Source: Atriophallophorus winterbourni (lineage: Eukaryota > Platyhelminthes > Trematoda > Plagiorchiida > Microphallidae). From it: 64,000 nt of DNA. Position numbers and translations under genes: made by a program. The notes below the pieces were generated by a model. It saw only the letters and a list, made by a program, of their open reading frames with translations. It made no database searches and was not told the origin of the DNA. Where the stretch lies: assembly GCA_013407085.1 (NCBI GenBank), contig JACCGJ010002748.1:1-64000 (forward strand), given 5' to 3'. Each line of letters opens with the position of its first letter. Positions within the stretch are counted from its first letter, which is position 1. Shown here in pieces: positions 23,290 to 35,334 of this stretch.

Positions 23290-23711
23290 TGTCTTATTCA
23301 ACATTGTGTTCATGTCACCCACATCGAAGTTAGCAATTATCTTTTCGCCTGAAATTGTAACTGAATTTATGCATATGCGTCATAGATTAATTTTGATGTA
23401 ATCTAAAATATTTGTTTGCAACAATTAGACCAAACCTTTCGCTAAAACTTTCGATGTTTATTTGAACCATTTATATATACATTCTATTTTAAATGTACCA
23501 AGAAATCACTACCGTTTGAACTATCTTTGGAGTGTTCGAATCAACATCAAAAGTGTTAGCGAGACTTTGGGTCTAACTGTTGCAAGCAAATATTCTAGAC
23601 TACTTCAAAATTAATCTATGACGCATATGCATAAAGTCAGTTACAATTTCAGGCGAAAAGATAATTGCTAACTTCGTGCGGTGTGATATGAACACGATGT
23701 TGAAAAAGACA
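23290..23711. repeat. Long inverted repeat: two 178-nt arms, 66-nt loop
   Basis: The left arm 23,290-23,467 is the reverse complement of the right arm 23,534-23,711 at about 85-90% identity, with no length difference that I can find. The outer two thirds of each arm match best, including an uninterrupted block around TTAGCAATTATCTTTTCGCC. Any transcript could fold into a long hairpin. There is no coding sequence, no evident terminal target duplication, and an AT dinucleotide run abuts the right end. It could be a foldback or MITE-type element, a palindromic duplication, or a source of small RNAs; the sequence does not decide. Confidence 0.85.
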
Positions 23712-23750
23712 TATATATATTATATATTATATATATATCTATATATTATG
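23711..23750. repeat. AT-rich microsatellite
   Basis: An alternating A/T run of about 40 bp directly after the right arm of the inverted repeat. Confidence 0.8.
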
Positions 23751-26700
23751 TATAATCGCTTGAAAACATCATTATCGTATGATTCAATTATCGATAAATA
23801 TTTTTCAACCAATGAGCTCAGTGCTTACATAACTACAAAATCGTTATCCTCATATAGTAAGTTATTCCGTTCCGGATAAATTAATCAACTATACTCGAAC
23901 ATCTTAGAATGAAACATGATAATCAAAATGTCCATTTGAAATGATAACCTCATGTTAAAACATTGGCTTTTGACAATACAAAATGATGTAGCTTATTAAT
24001 GAATTAGATGTGTTGCCAATAAACGAATGATGCTTCTGTCATATTTTAATAACTTACGTGTGTCTCGGTAGATGTAGCAGGCTAAAATAGTTGATAGTTA
24101 GTTAAATCATAGAAATTATTGGTGTAATAAATACATATCGTTTTCCATTGTATTTAAGCTACTGCAAAATTTCATGATAATTAACCTGCGACTCAGCCTA
24201 GCATATAACGATGGGCATTTGCACCGTGTTGTTAAATGACTGAAAACGTCCGGATGAATACATATGTAGACCTGGTCTAACATTATTTTGTTTACATGTG
24301 GGCACCTTGAATTTTTGAACCGATAACGATCAGCAATCAAATAATTCCGAAAGCATTTGAAATCGTCTTAACTGCGAAGAATTGTATGATTTACTTTAGT
24401 ATTAATATTTATCACTCGAGTATAATTTATCTCGACGCTTATTTTTGAGTAACATATTTATGAGTCTAGGCCGAATAGTCAATTGAAACACTATTTTTTA
24501 ATTTCATGCATGAGTGTTAAGTTTAACGAGCTCCTATTGAGCTATATATGAAACATTAAACGTTTTCCGTGTTGGCTAAAAGAAAGGTTTGAATGAAATC
24601 CTGAAAATCCTTCAAACAATATTTCAAATACACTTGCACTAACCTTTTATCATTTACATAGCGTTAGTTTATTAATAAATGAAATTAAACGGTGGCATTG
24701 CTTGCATGTACAACATCAATCACGTGAAGATTGCGTATCAATTCATTTCTTAAGAAAATATGTGGAACGCTAATCGCGTTTATTATGATTCCCAAAAAAC
24801 CAACAAAACATATTGGGCAAACGCGATTATTATTTACAACACAAAGTATTTTATCCATATATATCATGTGTATGCATGCTAAAACGACCCCATCGTGATG
24901 CAACTCCGTCCCGGTTGTCAATTCCATCTGATTTGTCTATCGATTTGGTGTTACGCGGTACAATTTGATATGTCGAGGCGCAGTTCACATTTTACCGGCA
25001 TTAACGAATTGCATATTATTTGATTGCGGCTGACGCTGATCATTTTCTCATCTTTCCGAATATTGTTTTTTTCTAACACTTCTTATGCGATCCTTCAGAA
25101 ATCCGAACTATTAAGTGTTCGCAATGGACTTCGTATCAAATTTGGACACTTTATATTCGTGTTTATTGCCGGAGTGTGATGTCCTGCATTTCATTTGAAA
25201 ACTCTTGTTCAACACCAGTCCACAATTCAAAACATTTAGAAATCTAACTGAATAACGTAGCTCAATGTCTTCTAATTTTGCTACCGCATTTACTTGTATT
25301 CAAACATTATCTGATTATTAGGGTTAGTAAATGTTTGAAGCTCACATTTCTTCTGTTCCAAAACGGTTATTCTTAACAACCAGTCTGTAGATGTATAACA
25401 AATATTGTTATGTATAAAAAATATAAAAAATAAAGATAATGTATGCATCATGAAGATTCATATTCCAAAGATTTTCAGGTTATTTTTCCTTGATACTGGG
25501 CATTGAAAATCTCACAAATGAAAAGAATACAGAGAGAGTATTTATTAGGTCTTAGGATGTGATCAAGTCAGTAAATTGTGCATACCCCTCCGAATTTTTA
25601 GATTCCATAATTTGCTAAACGTTTACTATGTAGCTGTATTGAAGATATTTTAGATGGCGTTTGTGCTTATTAACGAACAAACACGAATCGGTACATAGAT
25701 TTTGAGAGGAGGAAAATTGCGTATTTAATACATGATATCGCAGACCCGACTTTTTGTGACTAGTAATCAACATGACGTTGATAGCGAAGTTTCGACTGGA
25801 AAAATTGAAGACTTAAACATAATATTTTACCATATATGTCAAGCTAGAGTAATAAAATATGACAGAAAACAAAGCTTATTGTATGGACGTTATGGCGTCT
25901 ATTTAGACTCTGTAAAGAACGAGTTAAATCGAGCCGTAATCCAGCCTGGTACATGACATTTAAGTATAAGAATTATTTTATCTTAATAATTTGAACGAAA
26001 TTGGCTGTACATTTTGATCGAGACGTCTAGACAACGTTTCGATTTCAAACCATTATACTGACCAAGAAAGTATTTAAAAATTTCAAATTTCGCCTCTCAT
26101 AGCATCGATGAAACCCAGAATAGAATAAGTGAGAAACATTCCATTTACTAATTAACATGAGTGAAAAAATGGTACATCCGAAAACCTATTGATTTCAACA
26201 CTAAAATCCTCTAACGCCTGAAATACAGCCAATGTGAATCCTTGGGTTGCGGCCGTAAATTGGTCTGCTTGACAGACAATAACTTTATCAGATAGTGAGG
26301 AACAATCAGACCTTTGTTCAATATTTTTTTATCTAAAGCGGTTATTATCCGTGGTCTATGGAATAACTCCGCTCATATGAACGCAATGTACAGAATGGCT
26401 CGCAAAATAACCCCCGCTACAATGATTTGCAACCGTAACTTAGAAGTCTGTTAGTTGAAACAAAACGATCTTAATTCGAATTACATTCGCTCTTAGAAGA
26501 ACAAGATGATATAAGTGAACAAATGCGGGCTCATGAATACCAGTAAACAAGTAGTGTCACGTAAGAAATTGTTCAGATGTCCGTGAAAATTGCAAAGAAT
26601 ATAAACATTTGAGAGTCAGAATATGCTATTACACACAAACCTCATTTGAAACTAATACTGTTTTTAAAAAAACAATACGTGTCCTCAATATACTCTATTG

Positions 26701-28539
26701 AGTATTTGTGACATTGTTGTCATAGGAGATCATGAATGCATACATAAGAGCAGTAATGATAAACGCTTTTTTTCATGGTTTCTCACCGATCGCCATTACG
26801 TCTTTCCTGCACCTGAATCAAATCTTATACAGAATCTATATCATAGATAATTCACATCGACTTACTTAATTGACGAATCGGCGAAGTTTTCATCATTAAC
26901 GAGATATTTTATACTAGAAAGCTGTCATTCAAAGAAAGCTATTGTCGAGAATGCATACTCGCTTTTACGAGACCAGTGAATATGATTTTGTTGTTACCCT
27001 ATTCTTGCATGAACTGTATTGATCCTTTTTTATTTCTATCCGTTTACGTTTCAATTTCGAACGTTCACCTTCTACCTTTAGTCACTGCACAATTGTATAT
27101 GCGGTCAAAGACAATTCTGACGACTTTGTGTTGAATTATCGTTTTTCGTAATACCTATTTACTCTTCAAGTTGTTCATTGTATTTAATACACAGTGATTC
27201 AACAGAAAACATGCTGAATTTCCCGCAAATTTGAGGTTATGAATAATGTTTTTATTCACATTTGTGAAGTTTTGTTGGGCAATCGACGAAAACGATAACG
27301 TCGAATTTGTTTCATGCTCTGACTGCATTCACAGATGAAAATGCATTCTCATGTTTTGCTACGAATTGACCTACAACCCACGTTTTCACGCTTACTCTAT
27401 CTGAGCTAACAACCGTTGATGCCATAAGCGAGTTTTACTTAGCTACCTGTGATAGGAATTCGATTCCACACATGATTGTGATGTAATAAAGATATATTCT
27501 TTATCTCGATTGTACGGAAGATGTTGCAAAATTCAAACTGTTGATTTTATTGATATTTTTGTCGATGACAACTTATTTACCAGAGCATGCAGGTTTCATG
27601 GTAATCAGTTTTAAAAAATTAATGAACATTCCGATTTCTGATTGACAATCACACACACACCACTCACAGCGTTCTGCAGCATTCAGTCGATCACCCTTTA
27701 TTTACACACCTCAGCGGTTATCTGCCTTCATTAGGAAATCTAGGTTTCTAATCTTCCTCGGTGTTGAAGTGAGGCTTCACATAGTGCCGCACAAGTGATT
27801 TGTTATAGGAAAACTCTCCTCATAACATTGGGTTAATTATGTTACCTTCTATATATGTTTTAAAACATATCTAAAACGCTAGTACGGTTCGCCTGAAGAC
27901 CTGCTTTCTAACTGTAACTCGCCCATGAAGCGAAATAAAATCTCGTCTTTCTGTATGTTGCAATGTACAACAGGGTAATTTAAAATAGATAACTAGCTGT
28001 TCCTTATCAAACAAGTGTTCCCTTATATTGACAACATGGGATCCCAATGAGTTACTGTAAACTTTGGCGATTACTTCCTCCCAGTAATTATCAGACCTTT
28101 GTTGAATTCAAATTCACCGGACGGATCTAACTTAAACTTGAGTTGTTAACGAGATTGGCACTTAAAATATTCCAGATGACTAGATATAGCCGCAAGAGAG
28201 TGGACCACCTACAAGAATCAAACAGTTTTTGTGCCGCAATTCAGCAGCATTCACACATTATGTCGAAAATCAATTTTGCTATGCTACTCTGCACCACGCA
28301 AGCAGGTCAGAGGCTGGATTTGGTGATCATAGTCTATATTTGGCTCGCAAATTAAGATCAAATTTTGTAGTCAAAGCTTACCACCAAACCGTTCCTGCAA
28401 AGACAACCTTGGATTTCACCGCCAATCAACATTAGTGAAGCATAGTTTGATGAGTGACGCTAGTTAAACAATCGCAGAATCCATGTGGGCGCACTTTTAA
28501 ACAGATAGTGAATAACATGATGGAATAGAAAACATTCAT
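23751..28539. other. AT-rich non-coding stretch
   Basis: No gene or element recognised on either strand. A short CA run (ACACACACACC) lies near 27,652. Frames of 60-80 codons here (for example 24,685-24,927 and 25,732-25,956) carry no family motif. Confidence 0.5.
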
Positions 28540-28785
28540 GTGCTTCATCCGATTTTGTTGCCTGTTCTTCGTGATTGATGTATCCACCGTCTTTCTGGCA
28601 CATCATGCCGATAGCAATTGAGTATAAAAACCCTTTTACACGTTGTTGATATACAGATAATTCCTTTGACTGCATAATATTCATCAGGCGTCTGAAATCA
28701 GCACATAACACTAATGTCCACACCACACTGACGCAAGGCCTTGAGCAAGAACCATCGTTGATGCTCGGAGGAGGTGAATATACGC
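28540..28785 (-). pseudogene. Possible gypsy RT remnant (palm to connection)
   Basis: One minus-strand frame reads IFTSSEHQRWFLLKALRQC (from about 28,783), resembling the stretch just after the YxDD box of gypsy RTs (hydrophobics, SSxEEH, LxxLxxxLRxCG, then a Cys). Downstream, VKGI, a Thr-Thr-Cys-Lys block and NCYRHDVPE resemble the KVxAI, P-TT-K and NFYRRFIPE blocks of the same protein, spread over two frames. The catalytic box itself is not visible. Matches are short and frame-shifting, so this is a tentative call. Confidence 0.35.
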
Positions 28786-31075
28786 ATCAAAGTGTTAAAT
28801 GAATTTGCAGCAAGATTCCAATATAGGGTAATCAATTGCGCATCGCTTCATTTTATTTATTGTTCTTTATCATAATAAAAGATGACAGTTCGCTAGTGAA
28901 GATCGTCTTCATAAAATATGTTCCTTTGAAGTCAGGCCGAGCAATCACCATCATACATTATCAGCTACATTTGGACAACTGCCAGATCAACGACTTAGAT
29001 CCATTCATCAACCACTCTACCGGCAGATGTCACACTTAAAATCTGGCATCAAATAAAAACAAATAACATGACAACCCTACCCCGGCTAAGATGGTCCGAA
29101 ACTCATTTTGCGTGAACGATATGTTTGCAAACCTTACTGGACAAGCGACAAGCGGAAAAATAAAACACGCGATCTAAATGCTGTTTGTCATTGTCATGGA
29201 TCTAAAAATAACCGAAATATTATCCAGTAATAACTAGAACTATGTAATGAATGGGAAGCATTGTCTAGTATTGTTTACAAGGTTGAGGACTGGTCACCTC
29301 TGACTGAATATATAAAGGATACCTGTTGGTTAATTGTCAAGACATTTATGACTCAAATACACCTATCTCTCCCGCAAAATGATTGTACAAATTGTTAATG
29401 CGTATCCCTGCAGTTCTGTTGATAGACAAACAGACTTAGGTATAAAGTATAAAGTAAGTATAAAGTATAGCCAAAGAAAATCATTCGTTAGCCGAACATT
29501 TAGAATACCGTAATCGTTAAGTCTATTATAATTCACGTTAGAATTGATACCGTAACGCCTTAGTGGTCTTTTTATTATATTCAATGAGTCGCTTCGTAGA
29601 TCCGATCAATATTAAATGTTATATATTATGTTTACTGTCACAAAACGTTCGGTGATTGCAAACGTTCGCTTATGTATCGAGAATGTATGTCTGAATTTAT
29701 ATTTCGCATTCGCGTATTAGTTCAAGGCTATTACGAATCAAGCAGTACATTCCGATTTGGGTCACGAATTTAAGAATCTCGTCCTGGCGGCAATGCAAGT
29801 ATATGGTTCATGAGAAATATATCATTCATATCGCGATGGTGCAATTACCTTTACCGCCGCTTTCAACTTGACCTGTAAACCAACCAAGAATAAAACTTTG
29901 CTGTTCTTTCTAATACATTTAAATACGCAAACAAAATAATAACACATGAGAGTTACCTCAGTAAACATAATCTAACAATTAATGAATTAATATTAAGTTT
30001 ATCAGTGTTTCAGTCCTTGCTCAGTAATTTCTACTGAAGAATTAATGTATGACCCCTCTAGTTAATCTAATAAACCATGCATCAAATTAATAACATTTGC
30101 GTTATATCCGCTCATAGTTGCATTTCTTTGAAAGGCGAACAATAACTTTAACATCACTTAAACACCACTTTTAAGGCTCACTGAATCTGATCGTATTGTC
30201 TCCACCCGACGATGGCAAACAGCCTGAAACCGGTAGTGGTGTATAAGGGATGGGGATGTGAGGAACACATTACATTGGTCATCCATAAGCGCCTTGAGTG
30301 CTTCGATTAAGAATCACTTCGTGATTCTGTGTCTGAACATCGTGGTTCGTTGTACGAACCCCATATAACAGTTGGCATACAAATATAACCTTGTATAACT
30401 TCAACATGTTTTAAAGCAGTCGTTAATCCATAATTAATGTTTATCTTAAAAATAATATTTTATCGGTGTCATATCTGGTACTTTTCCTGTAAAACTTAAT
30501 GACACTATTTGTTTGGTTGTTGAATGAATGTAATCTAATAACCATTTATTGTAAATCGTTAAAAAAAATACTTTGATAAATCCTGTTTCGGTAATTTAAT
30601 CTTTTGAATAACTTTTCTTTTCGATTATGTGAAATCATAAATAGACTCACATGAAACGTTACCGAAAAAAGGAAGAGTCGCTGCAATAATATTCAGTTAA
30701 ATCGAGAAGTGTTGTGATTAGCATGTATTCGAGATAAGATATAAATAATTGTATTTTGCCTAATCAAACAAATTGAATGATAAAAATGAATGACAGTGCT
30801 ATATGTGTTCAATAGCCTCCCATCGCTTTGGCATGGGGTTTGTAAAATTGGTACAACAGAGTCAGGATTAGCATGGTTCCGGCACAAATATGACACACTT
30901 TATAACGAAAAATTCCATTTATATTGGACAGTGCTGACAAAATTTATCACATATCTATAAGACAATGAGCTGAATTGTACAGGGTAGACCGGATCTAGGA
31001 TGATCCTGCCAAACTAAGCTCCGTCTTAGGATTTTGATTGTACATGAGCAGTAAATGTTGGGGTTAAAATCCATG
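28786..31075. other. AT-rich non-coding stretch
   Basis: No gene or element identified. A short direct repeat based on TATAAAGTA occurs near 29,440-29,468. A small perfect hairpin (GAATCACTTCGTGATTC) occurs at about 30,311-30,327. Confidence 0.5.
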
Positions 31076-32310
31076 GGTGTTATTTAGATATGGGAAATAA
31101 CTTCGATGACATACACCACACTATTGTCTTGCAAAATCTAAAACTTTGTGGTATCGCTGAAAGACTATCAGCGTATTTCGAAAATGACCTCAATCATCAT
31201 AACAGTGCTTTGTTGAAGTCGGTGAGAGTTACAAGTTGAGTACGCCTTGGATCCGTCCTCTGAACTTTTAACTATGCCATTTACATACACGCTCTCATTA
31301 ATTGTAAGATCGTAATGTTAGCAGACGACATTAAATTGTGGTCGCTGGTAAGTGCGAACTGCTCCAGAAGTATTATGACAACCCCGCGCTTGATCCTCAA
31401 AAAATCGTATATTCATCAATTTCCGAAACTGTCGCATATTCAACATTGGCAAATAAATGACGATTCAATATTCCTTTTAATCGAATTGTCTATAATTGAC
31501 AATATAACGAAAGGAAATACATGTTTTAATTTGCAAAACCCTTTGGGATGTCCAGAGACTGCAAATACATAATTATGAAAATGTTCTCTATTGATGAAAT
31601 GGTTTGTGAGGGTCTAAGAACACTCAATTTTCGGTATAATAATTGCGTATATCCGAACAACGACAGGGTAATCAGTGGAAGCCTGGTCGTTAATGTTTAA
31701 AACGTATCTGCGACTGTGCTCACTATGCACAATCGAGCTACTAAATGTTTCGAAGGTTTCAGCCAAAATCTATTGAACGAACGAAAACATAATCTAATTT
31801 TATTTTATGATCCACATCGTTGGCTAAAAGTGGATTTGATTAAGGTTTATAATATTTTATGAATCTTTAATATCCTCTACAATGCTCATTTAATATAATT
31901 GATTCACAATGATGGTGAGGTCGCATTATTACTATGACTGTACATCACTCACGACTCAAATGCACAGCATATGTTTTGCCGTGTCATTTTGTTATGCTTG
32001 GAACGGACTTCACTATTATGCTGTACACTCCCAAATCAAAACATATTCAATGGAAATTATGAAGCCCTTTCACTTCTTAACATGTGAATTCAAGGATGGT
32101 ATGTGTCCTACGTCCATGGGTCTTAGTGTGTCCCCGCTAAGAACAAGAAATCATGACCTTCCCTTTGGGATTTTATCGATTATGACCTGCTCAGTGAGTA
32201 AGAAAAATCTCGTTTGTGCTTGCCAGCATGTTTGTTTGTCAAATGATTTATTCAGATATAATTATGTGTGTTTTGTAAATCTATATGCACTTTAGACCAA
32301 TTGATATGAA
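31076..32310 (+). pseudogene. CR1-like (family B) reverse transcriptase remnant
   Basis: A decayed RT in several frames. CYLD, then a degenerate KAFD region and LQNLKLCGIAERL (about 31,085-31,165) correspond to the first catalytic motif. LADDIKLW at about 31,318-31,340 is the FADD box with F changed to L and both aspartates kept. FPKLSHIQHW (about 31,420) and the C-terminal NRATK and RWLKVDLIKVYNIL (31,725-31,860) follow in order. The end near 32,290 (CTATATGC, TTAGACC, GAATTGAA) matches the end of the related fragment at 50,065-50,105. Many stops and frameshifts; 5' parts are missing. Confidence 0.7.
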
Positions 32311-33726
32311 TTGAAGTTATTGTGAATATTATGATCATGAAAAACGCTGTTGTTGGATATCTCCTGTGATTTTGCAATAAACAACATTTCATAAAGTGAT
32401 TTCCTTTATTGCAACCTATTTTAATTAATGGCGATTGAGTAGCAACACACAATAAAATAAAAGTTTAGAATATTAATGTTAACTAAAAAGCAATGTCCTT
32501 CCTAGTGTAATGTACTGGTTGCGATCAAACGTCTATAAAATGTCTGTTTACAAATGCACGATGGTTGCGCAACAAAATCAATGAACCGTCTGTATTTTAA
32601 GGAAATATTCATCAAACATTTCCCTGTAAATGGTACTTGGCAGTAGTCTCACTAATCAAATAGTGAACTAAAATTACCCGACAGGACACTTTTTCGCCAT
32701 GTCCTTGAAATGAATGGATGTTTAGTAGCATTGTAATATAGTGAGATCATTTTGTGTAGTGAGATTACGGATTCAGAAAAAGATTTACGGTATAAACTCT
32801 GGTATTCACTCCGATTGGTAAAATGCATACACTGCGTTGCAGGAGTAACATATGGCACCACAGAGAGAGATTACACTACATCCCAACTTGAAATGATTCG
32901 CTTGGCTACTTTCAGATATACTTGTTGATTATCGTTGTCTTCAATTTATCGAATATCCAGGGCATTAAATTTCACCCAGAACACTTCCTCAATGCGTACT
33001 TAGTGAGTTATTAAACGATATTCCTGTTTTTGTCAACATTGCATGCAATACATTATACCTCGGACCGATTTACTTTACGTGAAATGTTACACAAACACAC
33101 AATAAACACTACTTTGTTAATGTTGCCTACGAATGTCCACCCGGTTAATTTGTATATCTCCTTCAACCAATACGAAGAAATTATGCAACAAAACATTCGG
33201 ACGGATTAAAAAGCTGTAGTTGAGTGATGATCATAATTCGATTTACTGTGAACAGGAAACCAGCAATCTGCTTAACTTGCGATGAAATCGGTATAATGAC
33301 TGATAAAGTAAACTGATTTTTCTTTCGAGATGTCTTGTACTACCAACAACGCATGAGGACGTTCAACCCCGAGGTTTCCAATCACTTGAGTAATAAACGC
33401 TCTCAGTAAATTCCAGGATTTGCGAACGAGACCGCGGCAGATTGAGGAATAAAGACTGCACGTTAATCTGCTTGGAATAATTCACTTTTGTTTATCTGTA
33501 TTTAGTTTCAAGAACTTGCAATTTACCCTTCTAACCAATGTTTCAAAAAGTAAAACAATGGTTTTGTTGATACAATTCATCAACAAACCGTAAGGTCTAA
33601 TTCGATAAACAAATAACGCCACCCATATAAAGTAGTTTGCGCAGTTGCTCTTCAATTCACTAAGATGCTTGTTTAAACAAACAGTTGCAAATGGCGTGAT
33701 TTCTACCGATTAGAATCGTGAGATAA
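32311..33726. other. AT-rich non-coding stretch
   Basis: Nothing recognisable between two CR1-like relics. Frames at 32,252-32,452 and 32,652-32,861 carry no family motif. Confidence 0.45.
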
Positions 33727-33885
33727 TGACTAATATTTTTAAAGCGGAACATGGTTCCGATGTAGCAAATATCCGAGTCGTTATTTCGTTATCTTCGATT
33801 TCAAAATTATTTGAGCGCCTCAATATTATCGCTCTCATATATTATTTTGAAAGTAATCAGTTACTTTCGAGAAAAAAGTAAGCAC
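33727..33885 (+). pseudogene. CR1-like RT fragment (early palm)
   Basis: A plus-strand frame reads TNIFKAEHGSDVAN, then SLSSISKLFERL and YYFESNQLLS. This follows the CR1 RT block T-x-IYK-G-x-x-SD-x-x-NYRPISLLSxxSKxFERxI. The match to the element at 18,610-18,740 is clear though diverged. Only about 50 codons are left. Confidence 0.6.
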
Positions 33886-33959
33886 ATGTAAGTACTTGCT
33901 AATAACCACGTTATTAGAATAACTCATATGCTGAGAACAAACTGACATTTTACCTTGGA

Positions 33960-34830
33960 TTTGATACTAAGATCAGATTGTACCGTTGTAAATATTAATT
34001 TTAATAAACCACCAAACGAACGAAGCAATTCTGTTGTCTCAATATTGACGTACGTTTATAGCCCTAGGCGCAAATGTGACCGACATAAATGAGTCGGAAT
34101 GTTGAACTACCTGGCTGTGTTTGGCAAACTAAATCGCACTTGATGGCTACCTGGAATTCTTCGATCCGAATACATATAGGCATTCTCAATTACAGCACCT
34201 GGAATCTAGTCTGAACGAACATTTAATATTCGATCTATGCAAGGCCTCACAACTTAATAAATTGAAAATAAGAAAGCAGAACTAAAACATGAATAAATCA
34301 AAGGGAAATAGCATTAGAGTTTCATAAGAGTACCAATAAAATAAATTCATATCCACAATTTACAAGACTGCGTTTCGTAAATGAGGAAACAAATAGTAAA
34401 CGAAGGGTTTTGCATTAAAAACATCGTCTGGTTTTACTAAATCCGTTGAGGAGAACGGTGATAAATTAGAAGAATTTCATGGGGATGTTTTACAGGAAAA
34501 CATCCCCTTAAGTAGTTCAGAAATAAATCATTCAACTTGATTAATAATTTGCTCAATGATGGCCTGGTGCCAACAGCCTGGAAACTCAGAACAAATAATA
34601 CTAATTTACGAGCGAGTTTGGGATACTAATTTGAATAATTAAATTTCCGTGATATTGTTATCTTCAGTATTTACAGAATATTTCGCCAACAATAACGGCA
34701 GAAATATTGTAATATCTATTAAATAACGGACACTTGTCAGTTTTCCACCAAGGATATCGTTGATTTGATATCGTTCGTCTAACGATCTGGGTGATAATCG
34801 CAAATGTTGGATGAGTGGTGTAGATGCATA
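33960..34830 (+). pseudogene. CR1-like fragment: endonuclease end to early RT
   Basis: STLDLILRSD and KPPNERSNSVVS (33,955-34,045) parallel the end of the endonuclease at 17,713-17,800. The linker KTSSGFTKSVEENGD (about 34,420) parallels the block at about 18,270-18,310. LINNLLNDGLVPTAWKL (about 34,537) and a decayed LLSSVSKVFERI region follow. Order and spacing match family A, so this is a 5'- and 3'-truncated relative. It lies downstream of a piece that belongs later in the gene (33,727-33,885), so the two are separate insertions or a rearrangement. Confidence 0.6.
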
Positions 34831-35334
34831 TGGCTGTATTCAACAACGTAACCGGAAGGAATTGCGCATAATTCTGTCCGTTATAAACACACGATCGGAA
34901 CTAACTGTATTGCAATTTATTGTATCAACAATCTTTGGTAAATATGTATTCACAAATTGCACGATTCTATTTTATTGAGTCAAACACTGCTCTGATAATA
35001 AGGTATAATAGCATTATTGAAAAGCTATTGTTTGCCATGTATATCGAAGTAATGTCAGTTGTCTGATCTTATATTATTGTATATTGAGTTTGATCAATTA
35101 TCTCATGAATATGATTGTTAACTCATGAACTTTATAAAATATCGTTCAATAAAACTCACCATAGCAAATCGTGTTTCTACCTGTTTAAACAATGATTATA
35201 ATTAAATTTTATGCATGATAAACAAAATCAAATAAGCTTGAACCGCAAGTACATTAAATCTTGAAAATGATGTTACATAGTGTCTAGTAAAAAGCGATTT
35301 TCCATGCCCTTATTGGACCTAGTTAGTCACGAAG
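34831..35334. other. AT-rich non-coding stretch
   Basis: No gene or repeat recognised between the CR1 relic and the start of the large repeat array. Confidence 0.45.
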
